Assembly: GCA_964397305.1 (NCBI GenBank) | Contig: CAYNIP010000015.1 | Location: 30,120-94,119 of the forward strand | DNA: 64,000 nt | DNA from: JAAUTY01 sp964397305 | GTDB taxonomy: Bacteria > Cyanobacteriota > Cyanobacteriia > Cyanobacteriales > Spirulinaceae | Direction: 5' to 3' | Shown: one piece after another, positions 1 through 7,594 of the stretch | How the letters are laid out: each line of letters opens with the position of its first letter | How positions within the stretch are numbered: the first letter of the stretch is position 1 | The notes under the pieces: generated by a model | Told to the model about the DNA's origin: nothing | Database searches by the model: none | The model's input: only the letters and a program-made list of their open reading frames with translations | Program-made: the position numbers and the translations under genes

Positions 1-54
1 TTGATGCCCTCTTGACCCTCCTGAGAAGCGGCCCGTAGTAGACGTAGTTGGGCG

Positions 55-89
55 TGAGCCCCGCTAGAGCTGGCGGGTGGGAGCGCTGA
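55..89 (+). repeat. 35-bp hairpin repeat, copy 1
   Basis: Identical to bases 230-264. Inside the unit a CCCGC arm and a GCGGG arm can pair around a short loop (TAGAGCTG), so each copy could fold into a small GC-rich hairpin. Confidence 0.8.
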
Positions 90-170
90 TGAATTTTCAC
101 GAAATAACGACCCAATTCGGTAGGGGCACGGTTGCCGCGCCCTCAACCCAGTCAATCGCTGTTCCGATAA

Positions 171-198
171 GGGTTTGAGGGTTGGAAGACTCAAACCC
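171..198. terminator. perfect 9-bp hairpin, terminator-like
   Basis: GGGTTTGAG at 171-179 pairs perfectly with CTCAAACCC at 190-198 around a 10-nt loop. There is no T-run, so it may be a terminator for an upstream gene outside the window or simply a repeat hairpin. Confidence 0.4.
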
Positions 199-229
199 TG
201 CGATGGTGCATTTGATTTGTAAAATTCCA

Positions 230-264
230 TGAGCCCCGCTAGAGCTGGCGGGTGGGAGCGCTGA
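230..264 (+). repeat. 35-bp hairpin repeat, copy 2
   Basis: Exact second copy of bases 55-89, same orientation, 175 bp downstream. The flanks differ, so the duplicated unit is sharply bounded. Confidence 0.8.
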
Positions 265-580
265 AGCGCAATGACCGCTCTTGCGGCCAGGACTGAAATC
301 CCCGGCGGCCTAAATCGCTCCTCGGGGTCGAGGATTCTGTATCAGGGCTGGTAAACCCCCGATTTTGCTGAGAAACGAGCGCTTGCCCGCCTACCGCGCC
401 CGCCTTGGAGTTGCGATCCGGTCCCCTCGTTCTTGCAGAATTAAGCAGTGTTGAATCCTGCGAAGCCTCGGGTGGACGAAAAAAAGCGCGGCTCCCCTAA
501 ATTGTGAGCTATGGTTCAAAGAGGAGAGTGTAGCCCTCTATCGCTACGCGACGCTAGCGCGAACAGCGTTACGGGGCCCC

Positions 581-692
581 CTCTTCGAGAAGCCGCTGCG
601 CGTCTACATCCCCCGGCCCCTTCTCCCAGCTTTGGGAGAAGGGGCGCTAGAAGCCCCTCTCCCAACTTGGGAGAGGGGTTGGGGTGAGGGCT
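581..692 (+). repeat. dispersed GC-rich hairpin repeat, full copy
   Basis: A two-hairpin element: one palindrome is built on CCCCTTCTCCCA/TGGGAGAAGGGG and the second on CCCCTCTCCCAA/TTGGGAGAGGGG. It is preceded by a conserved lead (GAGAAGCCGCTGCGCGTCT). Related copies occur near 5645, 15689, 21262, 23848, 30391, 44519 (inverted) and 46895, all outside genes. Confidence 0.75.
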
Positions 693-754
693 AAGCTGAG
701 GATTACCAAGCTCAACCCCCTGCCCGTCGCTTCCCCCTCGAATTTCCCGAAGCA

Positions 755-1702
755 ATGAACCTGTCTAGTTTTTCGATCATCCTAGAAACTGAGAATTTAG
801 CCAACGCTGACCTAGAGGGCCTGGCTCAATCCCTGGCTTCCCTTGCCCGCCAAGATGTCGGGCCCGATCAGGCCAACGAAGTGATCCTGATCGACAGTGG
901 CGACGCGCCCCCGGCCTTGCTCCAGCAACTCTGTGCTCGCTACCCCTGGGTGCAGGTTAAGACGGCTCCTCTGGGAACGGGGTATTACAAAGCGAAAATG
1001 CTGGGGGCGGAACTGGCCACTGGGGAGGTGGTCGTCTATTTTGACTCCGATTGCCTCTACGAAGGGGACTGGCTACGGCAAATGTTGGCTCCCTTTGCGG
1101 CGGATGCCACGATTCAGGTGGTCGCTGGCGAAACTCAGACTCGCGATCGCGGGCCCTACGGGACGGCGATGGCCCTAACTTACATTTTTCCTCGCTTCTC
1201 GCGGGAGCAGCACCTCGCCCCGACGCCCCAGTACTTTCTGAACAACGTCGCTTTCCGGCGGGCCTTCCTGCTCCAGCACCCGATTCCTACGGACTTGCCC
1301 CTCTATCGGGGTAACTGCGCGCTCCACGCCCAGGACCTCCGCCAGGCGGGTCACACCATCTGGCGACAGCCCCAGGCCCACGCTCACCATGCGCCTCCAG
1401 CCAATGGGTCGCACTTTTTCTGGCGCTTTTTGCTCATTGGCTACGACTACTACTGGCAGCGGCGGCTGATGGCAGCGGCGGCGGACAATCCGGTGGCGGG
1501 GGCGGGTAAGTTCCAAGTGTTTGGAGAACGGGCCGGCCGTCTGTTCCACCAACGGCCCCAGCATTGGCTTTATCTACCCCTCGCGGTGCCGATCATGGTG
1601 GCCGCCCTGGGCTTGATAACGCTGGGCTACTGGATCACCAGCCGCCGTCCTCACTATTTGCTCCGCACCTATAACCAGATTTTGGGAGAGGTGGCGACCT
1701 GA
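755..1702 (+). CDS. family 2 glycosyltransferase
   Basis: A 315-residue GT-A fold glycosyltransferase that would transfer a sugar from a nucleotide donor to an unknown acceptor at the cytoplasmic face of the membrane. Residues 5-60 form the usual N-terminal Rossmann-like part, with an ILIDSGD-type strand. The metal/nucleotide-binding DxD is seen as YFDSDC near residue 96. A hydrophobic segment near residues 272-294 (a run of VPIMVAALGLITLGYW) anchors the C-terminus. The ATG at 755 is the first good start, without a clear ribosome-binding site. It is followed by queC, 73 bp later on the same strand, with no functional link that I can see. Donor and acceptor cannot be told from the sequence. 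Confidence 0.85.
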   Translation: MNLSSFSIILETENLANADLEGLAQSLASLARQDVGPDQANEVILIDSGDAPPALLQQLCARYPWVQVKTAPLGTGYYKAKMLGAELATGEVVVYFDSDCLYEGDWLRQMLAPFAADATIQVVAGETQTRDRGPYGTAMALTYIFPRFSREQHLAPTPQYFLNNVAFRRAFLLQHPIPTDLPLYRGNCALHAQDLRQAGHTIWRQPQAHAHHAPPANGSHFFWRFLLIGYDYYWQRRLMAAAADNPVAGAGKFQVFGERAGRLFHQRPQHWLYLPLAVPIMVAALGLITLGYWITSRRPHYLLRTYNQILGEVAT

Positions 1703-1775
1703 GGCTGGCGAGCCGCGATGCCAGCGCGCTAGCTTGAGGGGGAACGGTCTGTGTTGGAGCTTGGAGCTAGAGATT

Positions 1776-2468
1776 ATGTCTGCGATCGCCGTTGTTTTGC
1801 TTTCGGGGGGCCTGGATTCGGTGACGGCGGCGGCCCAGGCCCGGGCCGATGGCTATGACCTCATCGCCCTATCGCTCCGCTACGGCCAGCGCCACGAGCG
1901 AGAATTGATGGCTGCTAAGCAATTGGCGGCCTGGCTAGAGACCCGCGAGCACCAGATTTTGGACGTGAATCTGGCTCAATGGGGAGGCTCCTCCCTTACG
2001 GATCAGGCTCAGGCCCTGCCCCAAGACGGCCTACAACCTGAGGTGATCCCCAGCACCTATGTGCCGGGGCGGAACACGGTGTTCATCGCCCTCGCTTTGG
2101 CGCTCGCCGAAGCTCGCGGGGCCGAGGCTATCTACTTGGGGATCAATGCCGTGGATTATTCGGGCTACCCTGACTGTCGCCCGGAGTACCTGGAGGCCTA
2201 TCAAGCGCTGGCCCAGCTCTCCTCGAAGCAAGGGCTAGCCGGGCGATCGCCTCGCTTGATCGCGCCTTTGATTCAGGATAGCAAGGTGGCGATCGTCCAC
2301 CGGGCCCAGGGCCTGGGAGTGCCGATCGCCGCAACGTGGTCTTGTTACGCCGGAACCCCAGAACCCTGTGGCCGCTGTGATTCTTGTCGGATTCGCGATC
2401 GCGCCCTGATCGAGGCGGGCTACCCAGCGCTAGCGACTCCCTACGGCCGGCAGGTGGCTGGGATTTGA
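1776..2468 (+). CDS. queC: 7-cyano-7-deazaguanine synthase QueC
   Basis: Converts 7-carboxy-7-deazaguanine to preQ0 with ATP and ammonia, a step in queuosine biosynthesis. The 230-residue protein has the PP-loop ATP pyrophosphatase motif SGGLDS at residues 10-15. Near the C-terminus is the zinc-binding cluster, a Cys followed by CGRCDSC. The central GRN motif (VPGRNT) is also present. The ATG at 1776 places the PP loop at the position normal for the family; an in-frame TTG 42 bp upstream adds residues with no family match. No preQ1 riboswitch is recognisable in the 73-bp leader. Other queuosine genes are not in the window. Confidence 0.95.
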   Translation: MSAIAVVLLSGGLDSVTAAAQARADGYDLIALSLRYGQRHERELMAAKQLAAWLETREHQILDVNLAQWGGSSLTDQAQALPQDGLQPEVIPSTYVPGRNTVFIALALALAEARGAEAIYLGINAVDYSGYPDCRPEYLEAYQALAQLSSKQGLAGRSPRLIAPLIQDSKVAIVHRAQGLGVPIAATWSCYAGTPEPCGRCDSCRIRDRALIEAGYPALATPYGRQVAGI

Positions 2469-2624
2469 GCAAAACCCTGGGGGGCGAGGGGCGATCGCTA
2501 TCACAATCAAGGTCGCCAGACACGTTACCATGGGGAGGGTAAGGACGTAGTAGTGTCGCCGCAGTGTAGCGACCTGCTGCCGCCCACTCTACACATCTGC
2601 TGCACTGCCAACCCAACGTTCCCT

Positions 2625-3476
2625 ATGTTTTCAGCCACCAACTTGCTGATCAACCGCCTAGTTCAGCAACTCCAAGCTGGCTATCATCGCACCTTTGGCG
2701 GCTGGAAGTCAGAATATGCTGAGATTATTGCTTGGGCTACGGGGATGGCCCTAGAAAATATTGCCAATAGCGACGCTCTCTACCACAACGTCGAGCACAC
2801 GGTCTTTGTCACCCTGGTGGGCCAGGAAATCCTGCGCGGTAAGCACATCAAGGAAGGGGGGACGACCCCCGAGGATTGGCTCCACTTTCACATCTCGCTG
2901 CTCTGCCACGATATTGGCTATGTGAAGGGCGTCTGCCGCCCCGATCGGCCCCAAGAGAGTTTGTATGCTACCGGTGTCGGTGACGAGATGATCCGCCTCC
3001 CCATCGGGGCCTCCGATGCCAGCCTCGCTCCCTACCATGTGGATCGGGGCAAGCTGTTTGTCCAGGAGCGCTTTGGCGGTCACAAACTGATCGATGCGGA
3101 TGTGTTGATGGAGAATATTGAACTGACCCGTTTCCCGGTGCCGGCTGATGACGACCACAAGGTTACGGATAACTATCCGGGTCTAGTACGGGCGGCGGAC
3201 TTGATCGGTCAGCTCAGCGATCCCCGCTATTTACAGAAAATTCCGGCCCTGTTCTATGAATTTGAAGAGATTGGTACGAACACCCAGTTGGGCTACCAGT
3301 CGCCGGGGGATCTGCGAGCCAACTACCCCCGCTTTTACTGGAATGCCGTCTATCCCTACTTGCCCACGGCCTTGCGTTACCTAAACCTCACTCAGAGCGG
3401 CAAGCAAGCCGTCGCCAGTCTCTATTCCAATGTCTTCCAGGTTGAGCACGATGAAGCGGCTGCTGCGGCCGCCTAG
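2625..3476 (+). CDS. HD-domain metal-dependent phosphohydrolase
   Basis: A 283-residue protein of the HD superfamily, which hydrolyses phosphomonoesters or cyclic and other nucleotides using a bound divalent metal. The metal ligands are visible: a His pair in HNVEHT (H54 and H58) and the His-Asp doublet in CHDIGY (H95-D96). It belongs to a cyanobacterial group usually annotated only as an HD-domain protein. The ATG at 2625 is preferred because the 24 codons before it, from an in-frame GTG, look like leader sequence. There are no membrane segments. The substrate is unknown. The C-terminus ends in an Ala-rich run. Confidence 0.85.
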   Translation: MFSATNLLINRLVQQLQAGYHRTFGGWKSEYAEIIAWATGMALENIANSDALYHNVEHTVFVTLVGQEILRGKHIKEGGTTPEDWLHFHISLLCHDIGYVKGVCRPDRPQESLYATGVGDEMIRLPIGASDASLAPYHVDRGKLFVQERFGGHKLIDADVLMENIELTRFPVPADDDHKVTDNYPGLVRAADLIGQLSDPRYLQKIPALFYEFEEIGTNTQLGYQSPGDLRANYPRFYWNAVYPYLPTALRYLNLTQSGKQAVASLYSNVFQVEHDEAAAAAA

Positions 3477-3687
3477 GATCTCTCCGTTTGCTGGGATTCT
3501 TGCAGCGGGAGTCGCGCTGCCCCATCCAAATCAGGGATCTGGAGACTGTCCCAGCCAACCAGGGGGTTTGCAAAAAAAAGGCAAGCCGACCTGCGTAAAA
3601 CAGCGAGCCTTTTGGTGAGAGGGTAGTAGCAAGTCTCCAAGGCTGATGCGGTGAGCCCGGTTCAGCCGTCGTCCTCACGTAGGGGTT

Positions 3688-5460
3688 ATGAAACCAGTAA
3701 GCGCGCGAATCGCCAGCAAATTGGTGGTGTTGAAGCTCGAAGGCGACTGGGAGAGGTCGGGATTGCGAGCAACGCTGGAGATCGGCCCTGAACACCAGCG
3801 CCCGACGACGGAGGTGCAGGGAGCTTTACCGGCTAGTGATGCTTTGGTGGCTTGCTGGCGATCGCACTGGCTGGAAACGTACCGTAGCGCTGAACTGCCC
3901 GTCCGCATCAAGCCCAAACGGGTTCAAACCGTGCGGGACGTGCAGCATTGGCGGCAAGCCTGTCGCGCCTCGAGCGAGCAGTTCGTGACAGCGTTGCAGC
4001 ACTGGCTGGCGAGCCCAGAATTTCGGCCCCTAGATCAGCGCCTGCGGGAAGAACTGCATACCGAAGAAACGATCCGCTTTCACATCCAAGCTGATGACCC
4101 CCGCCTGCACCAGTTGCCCTGGCACGGCTGGGACTTTTTCCAGCGTTATGCGAAAGCAGAGTGGATCGCGAGCGCGCCGCGCCCAACTTACGCCATACGG
4201 GCCCGCTCGCGGCGGGTGACGAGCTGGCCGCGACTGCGGATTTTGGCGATTCTCGGTCATAGCGACGGAATTGACGTTGAGGCGGACCGTCAGTTGTTGC
4301 AGCAGTTGCCGGAGGCGGAGACGCTGTTCTTGGTGGAGCCGCGCCGCCAGGAGCTGAGCGATCGCCTCTGGGAGCAGCCCTGGGACATCATCTTCTTTGC
4401 CGGCCACTCGGAAACAGAGGGAGAGGTCGGACGGATCTATCTCAATTCCCAGGAAAGTTTGACGATTGACGAGCTGTGGTACGCCCTGCGGAAGGCCGCC
4501 GACCAGGGTTTGCAGTTGGCGATCTTCAACTCCTGCGATGGTCTGGGGCTGGTGCGACAGTTGGATGACCTGGCGATTCCCCAGCTGGTGGTGATGCGGG
4601 AGATGGTGCCCGACCAAGTTGCTCAGGCGTTTCTGAAGTATTTTCTGCAAGCCTTGGCCCGGGGGGAATCCTCCTATCTAGCGGTGCGGGAGGCGCGGGA
4701 ACGGTTGCAGGGGTTGGAAGATGAGTTTCCCTGTGCCAGTTGGCTGCCAGCGCTCTGCCAGCACCCGACGCAGGCAGCCTTGACTTGGCAGCCGAGGGCG
4801 GTGAGGGGACGTTGGCGATCGCCCCGGTTCCTAGCTAGCCTCGCGGCGGGTGCGGCGGCGGCCCTCGCGGGAGCGTGGTTCGGGCTGCCCTGGCTGGGGG
4901 TGCGGTTGAATAACTATGCCTACCTGAGTTTTCTAGCCGGCGATCGCCCGGCGTCGCTCTGGGCCTTAGAGTGGGCGCAGCGCGTCGATCCTGGCAATGC
5001 AGCCGTGCTCTACAATCAGGCAACGCAATGTGAGCGGGTGCAGGATTGGGATTGCGCGCACAACTTCTACCGGCAGGCGGCGCGGCTGGGGATGGCAGCG
5101 GCTTACAGCAATCTGGCGCGGCTGTATATTCTCCACGACGAAGACTATGCGGCGGCGGTGGAGTTGGTGCAAGAGGGCTTGCAGGTTGCAGACAGCCCGC
5201 CTGACCGCTACGCGCTACACAAGAATCTGGGCTGGGCGCGGTTGGAGCAGGGGCGTTATGTGGAGGCGCGGCAGGCGCTGAACACAGCCCTAGCCCTGGA
5301 TGGGGAACGGGCGGCGGCCCACTGTTTGTCGGCGCTGTTGGCGGAGGCGGCGGGGCAGGAGACAGCGGCGCTGTCGAGTTGGCGGCGGTGTCAGGAGTTG
5401 GCGGAGCCGGTGCTCCCGGACGACGACCGCTGGCTGGGCATGGCGCAGCAGCGCTTGTAA
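3688..5460 (+). CDS. CHAT-domain protein with membrane anchor and TPR tail
   Basis: A 590-residue protein with three parts. Residues 1-170 carry an N-terminal module (with a WRSHWLETY stretch) that resembles the N-terminus of the CHAT-CHASE2 protein at 13.0-15.5 kb. Residues about 180-360 form a CHAT domain, a caspase-clan cysteine peptidase fold; the likely catalytic dyad is H240 in FFAGHS and C283 in FNSCDG. Residues 381-405 are a transmembrane helix followed by at least four TPR-like repeats (430-585). CHAT proteins are proposed or proven proteases in several regulatory and defence pathways; the substrate here is unknown. It stands alone, 211 bp after the HD gene. The TPR part is very GC-rich, unlike the AT-richer CHAT genes downstream. 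Confidence 0.85.
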   Translation: MKPVSARIASKLVVLKLEGDWERSGLRATLEIGPEHQRPTTEVQGALPASDALVACWRSHWLETYRSAELPVRIKPKRVQTVRDVQHWRQACRASSEQFVTALQHWLASPEFRPLDQRLREELHTEETIRFHIQADDPRLHQLPWHGWDFFQRYAKAEWIASAPRPTYAIRARSRRVTSWPRLRILAILGHSDGIDVEADRQLLQQLPEAETLFLVEPRRQELSDRLWEQPWDIIFFAGHSETEGEVGRIYLNSQESLTIDELWYALRKAADQGLQLAIFNSCDGLGLVRQLDDLAIPQLVVMREMVPDQVAQAFLKYFLQALARGESSYLAVREARERLQGLEDEFPCASWLPALCQHPTQAALTWQPRAVRGRWRSPRFLASLAAGAAAALAGAWFGLPWLGVRLNNYAYLSFLAGDRPASLWALEWAQRVDPGNAAVLYNQATQCERVQDWDCAHNFYRQAARLGMAAAYSNLARLYILHDEDYAAAVELVQEGLQVADSPPDRYALHKNLGWARLEQGRYVEARQALNTALALDGERAAAHCLSALLAEAAGQETAALSSWRRCQELAEPVLPDDDRWLGMAQQRL

Positions 5461-5564
5461 CCAAAAGCGAGTAGTGCCCTAGCAGTAATGACCGACGCGC
5501 CTGAAAGCCTCTCGATACAGAGGGGTTCAGCCAAGTATCACTACCAAATTTGAGCACTACCCAA

Positions 5565-5591
5565 AAGCGGGGGTACGTGCGTCCCCCGCTT
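5565..5591. terminator. strong hairpin after the CHAT-TPR gene
   Basis: AAGCGGGGG at 5565-5573 pairs perfectly with CCCCCGCTT at 5583-5591 around a 9-nt loop, and is followed by TGGTCTCTGTT. It lies 105 bp past the stop codon and could terminate that transcript. Confidence 0.6.
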
Positions 5592-5644
5592 GGTCTCTGT
5601 TAAGCGGTGTGATAGGAAATCCGATTTTCAGAAGCTCGATTGAA

Positions 5645-5746
5645 GCCCTCTCTCCAACCTCTCCCCTAAGTTTGGCAGAGGGGCTTCCAAATCTTTCTAA
5701 CTCCCCTTCTCCCAAGCTTGGGAGAAGGGGCTGGGGGATGAGGGCC
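5645..5746 (-). repeat. dispersed GC-rich hairpin repeat, inverted copy
   Basis: Two adjacent hairpins of the family described at 581-692, in the reverse order. The clearest is CCCCTTCTCCCAAGC/GCTTGGGAGAAGGGG near 5703-5732. It sits between the CHAT-TPR gene and a small minus-strand gene. Confidence 0.7.
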
Positions 5747-5790
5747 CGGTAACGAGCATCTAACTGGGGGATTCCGTCATAGATTGTTCT

Positions 5791-6075
5791 TTACCGCGTT
5801 ACGGCGGGGCACTGATAGAAATTACCATTTCTATTAGTGCAAGTGTTGTTGCTCTCAGTGCTGATGTCGCTGACCTGAGGCTCGATCGCCGCCGCTGCAA
5901 AACCAATACCAAGCTGTGGGAGAAGGATCAAGGCTAGAGTCAGTCCCACCGAAAAAAGAGGGGTAGCAATCTTGACTCCTTCCACTGCCAAGCGAGCTAC
6001 TCGGCTGACGAGAAAAGTTTTCAAGCCCGCGTTTACTGGGCAGGAGATCTGCACACTCTTCTGGTTAGTTTCCAC
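5791..6075 (-). CDS. small exported or membrane protein, unknown
   Basis: A possible 94-residue protein I do not recognise. It starts at a GTG with a GGAG sequence 9 nt upstream. Residues about 35-62 are strongly hydrophobic, after basic residues, and read as a signal peptide or single membrane helix. The short polar tail carries two cysteines (TCTNRNGNFYQC) that could form a disulfide outside the cytoplasm. Coding character is plausible but not proven, and no neighbour suggests a function. Confidence 0.45.
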   Translation of the reverse strand: METNQKSVQISCPVNAGLKTFLVSRVARLAVEGVKIATPLFSVGLTLALILLPQLGIGFAAAAIEPQVSDISTESNNTCTNRNGNFYQCPAVTR

Positions 6076-6282
6076 AACCTATTCTCCAATGAAGGATCAG
6101 CAGAGCAAGGTATTTCAGGGTGATTTATCCTTGACTGATTGCTGTTACCTTTCGATAGTTTTAGGGTGGTTAGCTTGTTGAGTTTGTTGGAGTGCTCTGG
6201 AGCGTGTGAAACAAGATGAGTGACAAGGCTATTGACTGCCAAAATCGACAATAGTGATTGAGTTGATAGCTTGTTCAGTTAG

Positions 6283-6315
6283 AAAGACCCGGTTGCTTTG
6301 AGAAACCGGGTCTTT
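6283..6315. terminator. 12-bp perfect hairpin, probable terminator
   Basis: AAAGACCCGGTT (6283-6294) pairs with AACCGGGTCTTT (6304-6315) around a 9-nt loop. It lies about 93 bp past the stop of the minus-strand DUF4327 gene. Hairpins of this wording recur between genes in other cyanobacteria and may end transcription from either side. Confidence 0.6.
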
Positions 6316-6407
6316 GGATGTATGACGACTATCACAACTGCCCAGAGAGCCTAGGCAAGCACTGCAAATCTTGTGCTCTATCCATCACTCACTGGACTCT
6401 AGGCTAG

Positions 6408-6644
6408 CTAGTCATTCTTCCAGACTTCCTGAGGAATAAGATCGGCAATGCGATCGCGCAACAAGTATTCGTGCAGCTCTAACTCGCGTTCAAAGCTGTC
6501 TTGGTCGCGGCTCGGTAGATAATGCAACAGGGTATAAATGGGCTGATGGGGGCTAACCATTCCTCGTTGTACGAGGTGACGCACATCATCGCGAATGGCG
6601 TCAATGGTGTATCGCGAATTTTGAAGAACTGTGGTTGTCAGCAT
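6408..6644 (-). CDS. DUF4327 family protein
   Basis: A 78-residue protein that matches the small cyanobacterial DUF4327 family: an N-terminal RYTIDAIRDDVRHLVQRG stretch, a QPIYTL motif and a C-terminal LRDRIADLI segment are all typical. The function is not known. The ATG at 6644 is chosen over an in-frame TTG at 6659 because a GAGGAG ribosome-binding site lies 6 nt upstream. It is the last gene of a three-gene minus-strand run with the genes at 6699 and 7068. Confidence 0.8.
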   Translation of the reverse strand: MLTTTVLQNSRYTIDAIRDDVRHLVQRGMVSPHQPIYTLLHYLPSRDQDSFERELELHEYLLRDRIADLIPQEVWKND

Positions 6645-6698
6645 GGCTTTTCTCCTCAATCGGATGGCGAGCAGATACTAAAATACCCAGCATCAAAC

Positions 6699-6974
6699 CT
6701 AAGTGCTGGGCTCATTCGGAAACATCTCATCCCACTCGCGGCGGAGTTGGCGGAGTAGCGCTTGGTCGCCGCGCTGTTCTGCTTTGAGCAGGCGTTGGCG
6801 AAGCAGGTTTTGCAGGTACATCTGCTGGGTTGCCAAGGTCTGTTCTTGAGCTTGGCGTTTCTGGTGCTGTTGAGGGGTTTCAATCCGCGCCAGTCGAGGC
6901 ATCACAGCATGATTGGCCTCGTAGTTACCAGCCAAGTGCAGGTGCTGAGTAGCTTGGGTTGTGCAGGATGTCAT
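6699..6974 (-). CDS. small basic helical protein, unknown
   Basis: A 91-residue protein with a GGAG ribosome-binding site 8 nt before its ATG. The C-terminal half is predicted helical and rich in Gln, Arg and Leu. It includes RLLKAEQRGDQALLRQL, which resembles the short RL-x2-A-x3-GD-x2-L-x2-L pattern of small cyanobacterial PII-interacting proteins such as PirA. That resemblance is weak and by eye only. It lies 54 bp upstream of the DUF4327 gene on the same strand, so co-transcription is likely. Confidence 0.55.
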   Translation of the reverse strand: MTSCTTQATQHLHLAGNYEANHAVMPRLARIETPQQHQKRQAQEQTLATQQMYLQNLLRQRLLKAEQRGDQALLRQLRREWDEMFPNEPST

Positions 6975-7067
6975 GGGGCTATCTCCAAATAATGAGTGTC
7001 TAGGTGTAGGGCAGGCACAGCGTTAGCCCTGTGCCTGCGCTGGAGCGAGGCATCGGCAGGTGACGCT

Positions 7068-7295
7068 TTAACTCAAAGGAGCAACGATCATCGTGATGCC
7101 CTGCCGCGCGACTGCTTTCACGCCCTGTCCGGGCTGGAGTTGGCAGTCTTGAGCTGACGCATCAAGCTGAGCCGGCCAGCTCGTGCCGAGGGCGCGGACG
7201 CGACCGGGTTGATGGGCGGTCGGGGCCTGCTCGATCGCGCCGAACACGGTGTAAGGAAACGGCTGAACTGGGCTCGGACGTGAGGCAAAGGACAT
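7068..7295 (-). CDS. small NfeD-like OB-fold protein
   Basis: A 75-residue protein that looks like the C-terminal OB-fold domain of NfeD without the membrane part. The pattern is GRVRALGTSWPA, then LQPGQGVKAVARQG and a final hydrophobic ITMIVAP strand. Free-standing versions are common in cyanobacteria, and their role is unclear. The start is well supported: ATG at 7295 with AGGAG 9 nt upstream. It leads the minus-strand run of three small genes and is divergent from the large exoprotein gene. Confidence 0.65.
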   Translation of the reverse strand: MSFASRPSPVQPFPYTVFGAIEQAPTAHQPGRVRALGTSWPAQLDASAQDCQLQPGQGVKAVARQGITMIVAPLS

Positions 7296-7594
7296 AGCCG
7301 CAATCTCCTAAATGATTTGGTGCAATTGCGAGCTGAGGAGTCTTAGCCAGTAATGGGTCAGCTCTCCTCCCGCTTACACATCCTGGTAGTGTCGGTGTCC
7401 TGACCTCGCGCAGTTTGCGGCGAGCCCCGGCGATCAGAATCTGAGAATTTCTTGAAGAGAGGGCTGATCCTGACTGCACCTCTGCTAATCTGTGTCTAAC
7501 GTTTTAACGGCATTTAGCGCGTTTTTACTAGAACCCAACGGCTGGGGTGCTGGAGAGATGGGCTGAAGGCTGGTTTCCTCCTGGAGGGATGGCT
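7296..7594. other. divergent intergenic region
   Basis: 299 bp between the NfeD-like gene (minus) and the two-partner exoprotein (plus). It should hold both promoters. The half nearest the exoprotein is AT-richer (CTAACGTTTTAACGGC near 7496). I see no confident -35/-10 pair or operator. Confidence 0.4.

Larger units (their letters stand above)
1..754. other. non-coding, repeat-bearing leader region
   Basis: I find no convincing protein-coding gene or tRNA in the first 754 bases. The stretch holds two copies of a 35-base hairpin repeat, a perfect 9-bp hairpin and one full copy of the dispersed GC-rich repeat, listed separately. Bases 300-500 look like unique intergenic DNA. The promoter of the downstream glycosyltransferase should lie near the end, but I cannot place it. 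Confidence 0.6.

Noticed and set aside
581..692. possible CRISPR array in the repeat-rich spacers
   Set aside because: Repeats are hairpins at scattered sites, not regularly spaced units with unique spacers; no cas genes are present.
1703..1775. preQ1 riboswitch before queC
   Set aside because: The 73-bp leader shows no recognisable preQ1 aptamer pattern.
3550..3620. terminator after the HD gene
   Set aside because: AAAAGGC/GCCTTTT can pair but with a 24-nt loop and only 7 bp, too weak to annotate.
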